Below, one piece after another: positions 9,278-15,476 of a stretch of 41,933 nt of DNA (positions are counted from its first letter, which is position 1; every line of letters begins with the position of its first letter). The notes below the pieces were generated by a model. The model was not told the origin of the DNA and ran no database searches. It was given only the letters and a program-made list of their open reading frames with translations. The DNA comes from an uncultured Prevotellaceae bacterium (GTDB lineage: Bacteria; Bacteroidota; Bacteroidia; Bacteroidales; Bacteroidaceae). Both the position numbers and the translations under genes were made by a program. The stretch is from the NCBI GenBank assembly GCA_937877625.1, contig CALFJG010000052.1:1-41933 (forward strand), read 5' to 3'.

Positions 9278-9826
9278 CTAAAACCTATAGAACATTCCAA
9301 AAGTAAGCTCGTTTCCACTTATGTCGAAGCCGATGCCGTTGCGGTAGAGACCGACGTCGCTATCGGCATAACCCACAAAGCCGGCGTGTGCCACGGCATA
9401 AAAATCCTTGCCGAGTGCTACGCTGACACCCGGGCGCAAACCGATGCGGAAACTATTGCGCGAAGCATCAGACGATGTTTTGCTTGTTGCAAAACCTACT
9501 GTGCCATCTATAAAAAGATTTACCGAGCCTGCCTTTATTACCTTATAGCGCACGTAAGGGGAGAGTTCAAAAGAACGTGTTATGGTGTTTGCATCGCTTG
9601 GCAACGGATTCTCCTTAACAAATTGGCTTCGATCCTTGTAGTAACCAAAGAGAGCTCCGAAACTGATACATTCGTTCCACTCATAACCCACCTCGGGCTG
9701 AATGGTGAAACGCTTGTGGTGTGTCTCACCATCGCGCCACCAACCAAGGCGACCGCCGGCATAAAATTGTGCACTTCCCGTAAGCGTAAAGAGAAAGAGA
9801 AGAACTGTTAAAAGCGTTTTTTTCAT
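9278..9826 (-). CDS. Outer-membrane beta-barrel protein (paralogue 1)
   Basis: A 182-residue protein with a signal peptide (MKKTLLTVLLFLFTLTGSAQ) followed by short amphipathic strands typical of small eight-stranded barrels. It ends in FGMFYRF, an aromatic C-terminal strand of the kind recognised by the BAM machinery. The ATG at 9826 is chosen over an upstream TTG because it begins the signal peptide. It is clearly homologous to the protein at 10408-10935: both begin the mature part with YAGG, share VGYEW/VGYN, LRPGV/VKPGV and GIGFDISGNELTFG/GIGFDLSGNDLSFG. No function can be assigned. A TACTTTTG -7 element lies at 9860-9867 on the same strand. Confidence 0.8.
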   Translation of the reverse strand: MKKTLLTVLLFLFTLTGSAQFYAGGRLGWWRDGETHHKRFTIQPEVGYEWNECISFGALFGYYKDRSQFVKENPLPSDANTITRSFELSPYVRYKVIKAGSVNLFIDGTVGFATSKTSSDASRNSFRIGLRPGVSVALGKDFYAVAHAGFVGYADSDVGLYRNGIGFDISGNELTFGMFYRF

Positions 9827-9859
9827 AATCGTCAACGTTTGCTATTTATTCTTACGAAG

Positions 9860-9867
9860 CAAAAGTA
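9860..9867 (-). promoter_or_regulatory. Bacteroidota -7 element for barrel paralogue 1
   Basis: On the minus strand the bases read TACTTTTG, an exact TAnnTTTG match, 34 bases before the ATG at 9826. No convincing -33 element was seen. Confidence 0.45.
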
Positions 9868-9965
9868 ATGAAAGACGCGCGAGACGGGAAAAAAAACAAA
9901 AAGTTTTTGTCAAAAAACAATAGTTGCCGTCCGCAAAAACATATAAACGCATCAAATCTCCGACC

Positions 9966-10130
9966 GCAATGCCGATAAGCCCGGGAGCGCACGCGGCTCG
10001 CGTGCAATGCCCGTAAGGGCATAAAAAACATAACCTTGCAGGCGGAGCTTTTGCCCTTGCGGGCAATTCAGGCGAGACGCCTGCGCTACGGCATTGATGC
10101 GCCTGCACTACGGCATACGGCGCGCCTGCT
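9966..10130. repeat. GC-rich palindromic repeat family A, copy 2
   Basis: A chain of nested palindromes: GCACGCGGCTCGCGTGC, ATGCCCGTAAGGGCAT followed by an A-run, TTGCCCTTGCGGGCAA, then GGCGAGACGCCTGCGCTACGGC. Order and spacing are the same as in the copies at 27236, 29725 and 39660. Confidence 0.7.
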
Positions 10131-10228
10131 TGCCCTAAAATGGCTATAGCCATCAGCCCAGGGCAGTGCCATAGACTGACCGCGCGCCGCCCTAACAGGG
10201 CTGTTACACTGCTTGCGAAACATAAACC

Positions 10229-10345
10229 GTTGCGTTAAGCCGGAAGAGCAAAGCGAAGCGTGCTTCAGCTCTGCCTTGGCGAGCAAATGTCTGTCAACGA
10301 CAAACTTTTGCTCGCCAAGGCAAAAGTATGTTTTCGGCAGACAAA
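10229..10345. repeat. Hairpin repeat family B, copy 2
   Basis: Begins GTTGCGTTAAGCCGGAAGAG and contains GCTTCAGCTCTGCC and TTGGCGAGCAAATGTCTGTC, then an inverted return arm CTTTTGCTCGCCAAGGCAAA. The two arms TTGGCGAGCAAA and TTTTGCTCGCCAA make a 12-base stem, so this copy is more palindromic than copy 1. Confidence 0.6.
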
Positions 10346-10380
10346 AAAAGGCGGCTACCAAGCCTTTGCAAGGTAGCCGC
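10343..10380 (-). terminator. Rho-independent terminator of barrel paralogue 2
   Basis: On the minus strand GCGGCTACC pairs with GGTAGCCGC (9 bases, 10372-10380 with 10351-10359) around a 12-base loop and is followed by a run of seven T. It lies 28 bases after the stop codon of the gene at 10408-10935. Confidence 0.85.
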
Positions 10381-10407
10381 TAATATGTAAGCTGTTAAGA
10401 TCGGCGT

Positions 10408-10935
10408 TTAGAAATTATAGTAGAGACCGAACGACAAGTCGTTGCCACTGAGGTCAAATCCAATGCCATCTCCGCCTTTATAAGCATGGTCGTTGGAGTC
10501 GCGATAGCCAACGAAACCTAAATGAGCCACAAAGCTGAGCTGTTCGGTAAGGTTTACGGCTACACCAGGCTTAACACCTACGCCCCAATAAGACTCGGAA
10601 TCGGCATCTTTCCATTTACCAGTCTCGAACTCAAAGCCGCCATCAGCGAACAATTTCACAGGGCCAAACTCAGCAAACGTGTAGCGAGCATAAGGATTAA
10701 CCGAAAGGCCATTCCATTTACCGCCTTGATAATATTCATATTCATAACCTAAGGCTACACCAATTGCCAAATTGTCGGAAAGGTTGTAACCTACCTCGGG
10801 TTTGAGAGAGAACGTGGTGACGTTCTCGCTACCATTGAAATTACGCCAGAAAGCTACAGAACCTCCAGCATAAACTTGTGCATTGGCAGAAAGCGTTACA
10901 AGTGCTACAACTGCCGTAAGAAGCAACTTTTTCAT
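10408..10935 (-). CDS. Outer-membrane beta-barrel protein (paralogue 2)
   Basis: A 175-residue protein with a signal peptide (MKKLLLTAVVALVTLSANAQ) and a barrel body closing with FGLYYNF. It is a paralogue of the protein at 9278-9826, on the same strand and 581 bases away, so an old tandem duplication is likely. Each copy has its own promoter, and this one has its own terminator, so they can be expressed separately. It belongs to the broad class of small Bacteroidota outer-membrane barrels; no ligand or activity can be inferred. Confidence 0.85.
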   Translation of the reverse strand: MKKLLLTAVVALVTLSANAQVYAGGSVAFWRNFNGSENVTTFSLKPEVGYNLSDNLAIGVALGYEYEYYQGGKWNGLSVNPYARYTFAEFGPVKLFADGGFEFETGKWKDADSESYWGVGVKPGVAVNLTEQLSFVAHLGFVGYRDSNDHAYKGGDGIGFDLSGNDLSFGLYYNF

Positions 10936-10979
10936 AATTCTTTTTTGTTTTAGTGAAACATAAGTTGTTTTAGACGTTG

Positions 10980-11011
10980 CAAAGGTATGTCAAAAGATGT
11001 TAATGAACCAA
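10980..11011 (-). promoter_or_regulatory. Promoter of barrel paralogue 2
   Basis: On the minus strand a TTG, part of GTTTGG, at 11009-11011 is followed after 21 bases by TACCTTTG (10980-10987). This fits the Bacteroidota TTTG / TAnnTTTG promoter. The -7 element is about 45 bases before the ATG. Confidence 0.65.
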
Positions 11012-11223
11012 ACTTATTGCATAAAAAATGCTCTTCACAAGATATTGGAGCATTTTTTAGCGAAAAAACATAAACGGTAAAGCCCAAAAATCAATTCAGC
11101 CGAACTTATCGAAAAGCCCTTAACGTTAAACGTATTATCGTTCGTTGATATTGCGAGTGGGCTTTACTCGCTTATCTGCTTACTATTTCGCACGCATCGA
11201 AAAATCACCATAATACTATGTAG

Positions 11224-11327
11224 TCAAGTGTCGCAAGTAGGTAGTATAAAAGTCCCTACAAAGCGATGCTGTGCCTCGGTTGCTAAACTTGCGACACTGG
11301 TGTATCTCACTACTTGCAACACTTGAA
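11224..11327. repeat. Cluster of inverted repeats
   Basis: GTGTCGCAAGT (11228-11238) is matched in reverse complement by ACTTGCGACAC (11287-11297). A second reverse copy, ACTTGCAACACTTGA at 11313-11327, differs by one base from the reverse of the longer 11224-11238 segment. The arrangement allows two alternative stems. It lies between the barrel promoter and the rpmE terminator. Confidence 0.4.
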
Positions 11328-11337
11328 ACACACCTAT

Positions 11338-11378
11338 AAAAAAACGCCCGCCTCTCCGTATAGGAAGAGCGGACGTGT
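11338..11378 (-). terminator. Rho-independent terminator after rpmE
   Basis: On the minus strand ACGTCCGCTCTTCC pairs with GGAGAGGCGGGCGT's complement arm with 13 of 14 positions paired when G-T pairs are counted, and a T-run follows. It lies about 35 bases after the rpmE stop codon. Confidence 0.8.
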
Positions 11379-11411
11379 TTGTTTGAGATGTAAAAATGGA
11401 CGCAGCCTTTC

Positions 11412-11663
11412 TTATTTGCGAGCCTTGCCGTAGCGACTCATAAACTTGTCCACGCGACCTGCGGTGTCCACCAACTTCGACTTGCCGGTGTAGAAAGGAT
11501 GTGACGTGTTGGAGATTTCAATCTTCACGAGCGGGTAGGTCTCGCCCTCAAATTCCACCGTCTCGTTACTGCGGCAGGTGGAGCGAGAAAGGAACATATC
11601 GCCGTTGCTCATATCTTTGAACACCACGGGGCGATAGTTCTCGGGATGAAGTCCTTTTTTCAT
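11412..11663 (-). CDS. rpmE2: 50S ribosomal protein L31, type B
   Basis: An 83-residue component of the large ribosomal subunit. The sequence opens MKKGLHPENYRPVVFKDMSNGD and contains TYPLVKIEISNTSHPFYTGK, both diagnostic of L31 type B (YkgM-like, C-minus form). It lacks the zinc-binding cysteine set of type A L31, so it does not need zinc. It is transcribed alone, with its own promoter and terminator. Its promoter is almost identical to that of rpsF. Confidence 0.96.
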   Translation of the reverse strand: MKKGLHPENYRPVVFKDMSNGDMFLSRSTCRSNETVEFEGETYPLVKIEISNTSHPFYTGKSKLVDTAGRVDKFMSRYGKARK

Positions 11664-11715
11664 TATTGTTTCTTTGATTATTGTTTGCTTGGTAACGCTG
11701 TGGGTGGTGTAATGG

Positions 11716-11762
11716 TGTGCTTTAAGCGGCGCAAAAATAGGTATTTCTCAATTACGGAGCAA
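11716..11762 (-). promoter_or_regulatory. rpmE2 promoter and leader block
   Basis: On the minus strand TTG (11760-11762) is followed after 20 bases by TATTTTTG (11732-11739), then by GCGCCGCTT. The 33 bases 11716-11748 match 14148-14180 upstream of rpsF at 30 of 33 positions, which includes the -7 element and the expected start of the transcript. Confidence 0.8.
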
Positions 11763-11828
11763 TTTTTCTCTGTGTTTTTCACTTTTTAAGCGATTTTTTT
11801 GCGCCCGCTGTGCCATTTTGTGTTTGCA

Positions 11829-11860
11829 TTCGGCAGACTTTTGGTTGCTAAGGCAAAGTG
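11829..11860 (-). repeat. Family B repeat fragment (reverse)
   Basis: On the minus strand the bases read CTTTGCCTTAGCAACCAAAA then GTCTGCCGAA, a degraded form of the repeat seen at 71-150 and 17917-17985. It lies just after truA. Confidence 0.45.
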
Positions 11861-11870
11861 TTCCTGTTTG

Positions 11871-12623
11871 TTAGACGGGCTGAAACAACTCTGTAGGATA
11901 GGCCACCTCTACGAGGGACAACCCCTCGGCGGGAGCACTCTCGCCCGCCGCTCCACGATCGGCTGCCGATAGCACGCGCTGAAAATCGGCTATCGTCAAA
12001 CGTCCGTTGCCCACTGTGAACAGTGTGCCGACAATGGCGCGTACCATATTGCGCAAAAACCTATCGGCACTAATACGGAAGCGATACATCCCACTTTCTA
12101 TCGGCATCCAACGCGCCTCGTAAACGGTGCAACGGTTCGTCTTTGTCTGTGTGCCACTCTTGCAAAAACTACTAAAGTCGTGTGTGCCGAGCAATAGTGC
12201 TGCGGCGGTGTTCATCTGTTCGAACTGCAAGGCGTAGTGTATGCGCGTGGCGAAATGGCGGCGAAAGGGGTTTTTCTGAAGTAAGATGTCGTAGTGGTAG
12301 GTGCGTCGTATGGCATCGAAACGAGCGTGGGCATCATCGGGTACGCGTACAATCTGCGCCACGGCGATGTCGGACGGGAGCATACGCGTGAGCCTCCGAC
12401 AGAGGTCTGCCTCGTCGAAACCACCCGGGCTGTCAAAGTGTGCCACCATCATCTTGGCGTGTACACCGGTGTCGGTGCGCCCGGCACCAACGCTGTGTAT
12501 AGGCTGTCGCAGGAGTGTGGAGAGTGCACTGTCGAGACGCGCCTGCACCGTGTCGGCATTCGGCTGTATCTGCCATCCGTGGTATGCTGTGCCGTCGTAG
12601 GACAGTTGAAGAAAGTGGCGCAT
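11871..12623 (-). CDS. truA: tRNA pseudouridine synthase A
   Basis: Converts uridines 38-40 in the tRNA anticodon stem to pseudouridine. The 250-residue protein opens with LSYDGTAYHGWQIQP and carries the catalytic aspartate D51 in GAGRTDTGVHA. The RFLRNMVRAIVGTL segment near residue 190 is also typical of TruA. Length is normal. It is the only gene between rpmE2 and the rplI terminator, on the same strand. No promoter of the TAnnTTTG type was identified just upstream. A reverse fragment of the family B repeat lies directly downstream (11829-11860). Confidence 0.96.
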   Translation of the reverse strand: MRHFLQLSYDGTAYHGWQIQPNADTVQARLDSALSTLLRQPIHSVGAGRTDTGVHAKMMVAHFDSPGGFDEADLCRRLTRMLPSDIAVAQIVRVPDDAHARFDAIRRTYHYDILLQKNPFRRHFATRIHYALQFEQMNTAAALLLGTHDFSSFCKSGTQTKTNRCTVYEARWMPIESGMYRFRISADRFLRNMVRAIVGTLFTVGNGRLTIADFQRVLSAADRGAAGESAPAEGLSLVEVAYPTELFQPV

Positions 12624-12736
12624 AGGGGAGATAGAGGTATTAGGGTTGTGTAAATCGAAATCGTTTGCGCAATGTGTCAGTCACGCTTGCTCCTGTTGCG
12701 GAGGCAATGTCTGAACTTACCGAGGGGAGGAGCAAC

Positions 12737-12767
12737 AAAAAGAGCGAACGCCTCGGGGCGCACGCTC
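12737..12767 (-). terminator. Terminator of the rpsF-rpsR-rplI operon
   Basis: On the minus strand GAGCG..CGCC pairs with GGCG..CGCTC around a CCGA loop, followed by TTTTT. It lies 27 bases after the rplI stop codon. Confidence 0.75.
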
Positions 12768-12793
12768 CTTTGTTATTGGAAAGAGGCAAGGCA

Positions 12794-13468
12794 CTATGCT
12801 TGTGTGTCTTCCTCGTCGTCCTGTGCGGGTGCATCGGCAGTAGGAGCGACTTCTTCTGTGGTATCCTCCTCGGCGGCAGGAGCCTCAGCCTCCTCGGCGG
12901 GTTGCTCGGCAACGGACTCCTCCTCGGCGGCAGGAGCCTCCTCAGCAGCGGGTTCTTCAGCAACCTCGGGTACTGCTGCCTCCTCGGGTACTGCTGCCTC
13001 CTCGGCGGCGGGTTGCTCCTCATTGCCTTCGGCGATAACCTTGAAAGGCACTTCCACTTCTACCTCGCGGTGGAGGTGTATCTTGGCCACGTACTCGCCT
13101 ACTTCTTTGATGTCGCGTAGAGTGATGACCTTGCGGTCGACGTCAATGCCTTGGGCACGCAATGCCTCGGCGATGTGCAGGCTGTTGACACTGCCGTAAA
13201 TGGTGCCTGTGGCACTCACCTTCGTAGAAATCACGATGGCCTCGGCAGCAGCGATTTGTGCGGCCTTGGCTTCGGCAGCCTCTTTGATTTTAGCAAGCTT
13301 GGCGGCCTGTTGACGCAGGTTCTCGGCCAAGATCTTGCGGTTGGCATCGCTGGCAATGACACCCTTGCGCTGCGGGATAAGATAGTTGCGGCCGTAGCCG
13401 TCTTTCACGTTGACGATATCGTTCTTATAACCCAGACCGATGATGTCTTCTTTCAGGATAATCTGCAT
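12794..13468 (-). CDS. rplI: 50S ribosomal protein L9 with long acidic tail
   Basis: L9 binds 23S rRNA near the L1 stalk and helps frame maintenance. Residues 1-149 are a standard L9, starting MQIILKEDIIGLGYKNDIVN with the GYGRNYLIPQ motif. The protein then continues for 75 extra residues made almost only of Ala, Glu, Pro and Val with a final DDEEDTQA, giving 224 residues against about 150 in most bacteria. The DNA of the tail contains short internal repeats (GGCGGCAGGAGCCTC occurs at least twice), so it probably grew by slippage. The tail is last in the operon and ends before a good terminator. The L9 core is unaffected. Confidence 0.95.
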   Translation of the reverse strand: MQIILKEDIIGLGYKNDIVNVKDGYGRNYLIPQRKGVIASDANRKILAENLRQQAAKLAKIKEAAEAKAAQIAAAEAIVISTKVSATGTIYGSVNSLHIAEALRAQGIDVDRKVITLRDIKEVGEYVAKIHLHREVEVEVPFKVIAEGNEEQPAAEEAAVPEEAAVPEVAEEPAAEEAPAAEEESVAEQPAEEAEAPAAEEDTTEEVAPTADAPAQDDEEDTQA

Positions 13469-13498
13469 AGTAGTAAAAATCTTGTCTAAGGGTTATAC

Positions 13499-13762
13499 TT
13501 ATTTCATCATATCAGTCACAAAGGGCAGCAAGGCTAAGTGGCGCGCACGCTTCACGGCGCGAGCCAGACGACGCTGATATTTCAGGCTGGTGCCTGTGAT
13601 GCGACGGGGAAGTATCTTGCCCTGCTCGTTGAGGAAACGCTTCAAATACTCGGCGTCTTTGTAGTCAATGTACTTAATGCCGTACTTCTTAAAGCGGCAG
13701 TACTTCTTCTGTTTCTTGTCCACCGTGGGCGGTGTGAGATAGCGAATTTCTGATTGTGCCAT
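13499..13762 (-). CDS. rpsR: 30S ribosomal protein S18
   Basis: An 87-residue basic protein of the small-subunit platform that pairs with S6. The segments CRFKKYGIKYIDYKD, LKRFLNEQGKILPRRITG and RRLARAVKRARHLALLPF are the S18 signature. It lies between rpsF (3-base gap) and rplI (30-base gap) in the widespread rpsF-rpsR-rplI order and is surely co-transcribed. The start at 13762 follows rpsF immediately. Confidence 0.97.
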   Translation of the reverse strand: MAQSEIRYLTPPTVDKKQKKYCRFKKYGIKYIDYKDAEYLKRFLNEQGKILPRRITGTSLKYQRRLARAVKRARHLALLPFVTDMMK

Positions 13763-13765
13763 GGC

Positions 13766-14110
13766 TTAGTCCTCCTTTTGTTTTTTGAGATTACGACGCT
13801 TCTCGGCGAAGGCGGCGTGGAACTTATCCTGCTTTACGGTGAGGAAACGAATCACACGCTCGTCGCGACGATAGGCGACTTCAAGTTTGTCGATCGCTGC
13901 GGGTTCGGCCTTAAATTCAAGGAAGACGTAAACGCCCGTAGACTTTTTCTCAATGGGGTAGGCGAGCTTCTTCATACCCCAGTTTTCTTCATTGACGAGC
14001 TCTGCACCGAGGTCGGAGAGTACGCCTTTGAACTTGTTGACCGTTTCCTTTGTCTGCTCGTCAGACAAAACGGGAGTAAGGATGAAAACGGTCTCGTACT
14101 GGTTCATCAT
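13766..14110 (-). CDS. rpsF: 30S ribosomal protein S6
   Basis: A 114-residue protein of the small subunit; it binds 16S rRNA together with S18. MNQYETVFILTPVLSDEQ and the GMKKLAYPIEKKSTGVYVFLEF segment are typical. Two ATGs (14110 and 14107) are adjacent; the second gives the canonical MNQYET start and either may be used. It is first in the operon, with its promoter at 14164-14194. Confidence 0.97.
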   Translation of the reverse strand: MMNQYETVFILTPVLSDEQTKETVNKFKGVLSDLGAELVNEENWGMKKLAYPIEKKSTGVYVFLEFKAEPAAIDKLEVAYRRDERVIRFLTVKQDKFHAAFAEKRRNLKKQKED

Positions 14111-14412
14111 ACGATTTGTTTGGTGTTAATAATAAAAAAGAGTGAATTGTGCTAAAAGCGGCGCAAAAGTAGGTATTTCTGCATTTTACCGCAAGAAAAG
14201 CGTACAAAAAGTGTCGTTTCGCACGCTTTCTGACGCTTTTTCTGCCTTTTTTTGACGCTTAGAGGCAGAACATCTGTGTCCTCAAGCCGTAGGAAGCACG
14301 AACTTTTGGCTTAACACAAAAGTTCAGGAAACAGACAAAGCGCATCAAGACAAAGGGATTTAATAGAACACAGCTAAAAAGAACACGGCTTAGGTAATAC
14401 CCTTAACTGCTC
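14111..14412. other. 302-base gap between rpsF and thyA
   Basis: The first part holds the rpsF promoter. The rest has three TGACGCTT-like words near 14230-14260, a TCTGCCT/AGGCAGA stem (14241-14247 with 14263-14269) and a stronger GAACTTTTG/CAAAAGTTC stem (14300-14308 with 14317-14325) without a T-run. Either stem might end thyA transcription. TTAATAGAACACA near 14350-14362 resembles one end of the MITE-like element but stands alone. No gene is seen. Confidence 0.45.
14148..14194 (-). promoter_or_regulatory. rpsF operon promoter and leader block
   Basis: On the minus strand TTG (14192-14194) is followed after 20 bases by TACTTTTG (14164-14171). The following leader begins GCGCCGCTTTTAGCACA. 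The 33 bases 14148-14180 match those upstream of rpmE2 at 30 of 33 positions, far beyond the short promoter consensus. Confidence 0.8.
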
Positions 14413-15207
14413 CTACACAGATACTTTTGCTGCGATGTGGGGGTGTGGGTCGTAGCCTTCAAGGGTAAAGTCCTCGTAGCGGAAGGAGAAGATGTCTTTT
14501 ACCTCGGGGTTGAGGCGCATACGTGGCAACGGGCGTGGCTCACGCGTGAGTTGCAGGCGTGCTTGGTCCAGATGGTCAAGATAGAGGTGCGTGTCGCCCG
14601 TGGTGTGAACGAAGTCGCCTGGTTCTAATCCTGTGACCTGCGCCATCATCAAGAGGAGCAACGCGTAACTGGCAATGTTGAATGGCACGCCGAGAAAGGT
14701 GTCGGCAGAGCGCTGGTAGAGTTGCAAGGATAGTTTTCCGCCTGCTATGTAGAATTGGAAAAGGATATGGCACGGCGGCAGGTTCATATTTGTTAGGTCG
14801 GCCACATTCCACGCGCTAACAATGATACGTCGCGAGTCGGGCTGATGGCGGATAAGCTCCACAGCCTGACTAATCTGGTCAATCGTGCCGCCACGATAAT
14901 CGGGCCAGGAACGCCACTGATAGCCGTAGATATGGCCGACATCGCCGTCGGCGTTTGCCCATTCGTTCCATATACGCACACCGTTTTCTTGTAGATAATG
15001 TACGTTGGTGTCGCCTTTGAGAAACCACAGCAGCTCGTGGATGATAGAGCGCAGGTGCAACTTCTTTGTAGTGAGCAACGGGAAACCATCGTTGAGGTTG
15101 AAACGCATTTGATGTCCAAAGATGCTCTTTGTACCCGTGCCTGTACGGTCGGTTTTTACTGTGCCTTCGTCAAGTATGCGTTGTAGGAGGTTAAGGTATT
15201 GTTTCAT
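14413..15207 (-). CDS. thyA: Thymidylate synthase ThyA
   Basis: Methylates dUMP to dTMP using methylene-tetrahydrofolate, releasing dihydrofolate. The ATG at 15207 gives 264 residues, the same as E. coli ThyA, and starts MKQYLNLLQRILDEG; an upstream in-frame start at 15243 would add 12 unlikely residues and overlap the promoter. The catalytic cysteine in LPPCHILFQ is residue 146, identical in numbering to E. coli. RTGTGTKSIFGHQMRF and the C-terminal IAAKVSV also fit. folA, which recycles its product, lies on the other strand 2.8 kb away with a transporter and a phosphorylase between them. Confidence 0.98.
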   Translation of the reverse strand: MKQYLNLLQRILDEGTVKTDRTGTGTKSIFGHQMRFNLNDGFPLLTTKKLHLRSIIHELLWFLKGDTNVHYLQENGVRIWNEWANADGDVGHIYGYQWRSWPDYRGGTIDQISQAVELIRHQPDSRRIIVSAWNVADLTNMNLPPCHILFQFYIAGGKLSLQLYQRSADTFLGVPFNIASYALLLLMMAQVTGLEPGDFVHTTGDTHLYLDHLDQARLQLTREPRPLPRMRLNPEVKDIFSFRYEDFTLEGYDPHPHIAAKVSV

Positions 15208-15230
15208 TTGGAAAAACAAGATTATTGCTG

Positions 15231-15238
15231 CAAAAGTA
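15231..15238 (-). promoter_or_regulatory. Bacteroidota -7 element for thyA
   Basis: On the minus strand TACTTTTG, an exact TAnnTTTG match, lies 24 bases before the ATG at 15207. No good -33 element was found. Confidence 0.5.
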
Positions 15239-15445
15239 AGCAATTCCTAAAAAGTTATGGGTGTTTAATAAGTTTATGACGTTGTTTTGGCGAATATGCT
15301 ATTCAAGTTTTGGACGTAGTGCATAAACGTTGAAAGGATTGTTTCTTGTTGCCTTGTGCTATCTTTTTTGCGAAAATAGGCCACGAATTATCCAAAAGTC
15401 AAATCAAAACTGCATCATATTTTCTTTTTGCTCGTTGCCTTGCGC

Positions 15446-15453
15446 TATCTTTG
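15446..15453 (+). promoter_or_regulatory. Bacteroidota -7 element for the MFS transporter
   Basis: TATCTTTG matches TAnnTTTG and lies 24 bases before the ATG at 15477. The surrounding GTTGCCTTGCGCTATCTTT (15434-15452) is repeated 86 bases upstream with one change (15348-15366), so the promoter region seems partly duplicated. Confidence 0.5.
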
Positions 15454-15476
15454 CGGCTGAAAAAACGAGAAATACG

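Larger units (their letters stand above)
9827..10407. other. 581-base gap: promoter, two repeat families, terminator
   Basis: From right to left on the minus strand this holds the terminator of the second barrel gene (10343-10380), a family B hairpin repeat (10229-10345), a family A palindromic repeat (9966-10130) and the promoter of the first barrel gene (-7 at 9860-9867). Short ORFs here simply translate the repeats and are not believed to be genes. Confidence 0.6.
10936..11411. other. 476-base gap: promoter, inverted repeats, terminator
   Basis: Contains the barrel promoter (10980-11011), an inverted repeat cluster (11224-11327) and the rpmE terminator (11338-11378). No gene is seen. The middle, about 11020-11220, has no recognisable element. 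Confidence 0.5.

Noticed and set aside
12665..13199. Plus-strand frames opposite rplI
   Set aside because: Ser/Ala/Gly-rich antisense readings of the L9 tail repeats.
14350..14362. Fourth copy of the MITE-like element
   Set aside because: Only about 13 bases of one end are similar, with no inner block and no opposite end.
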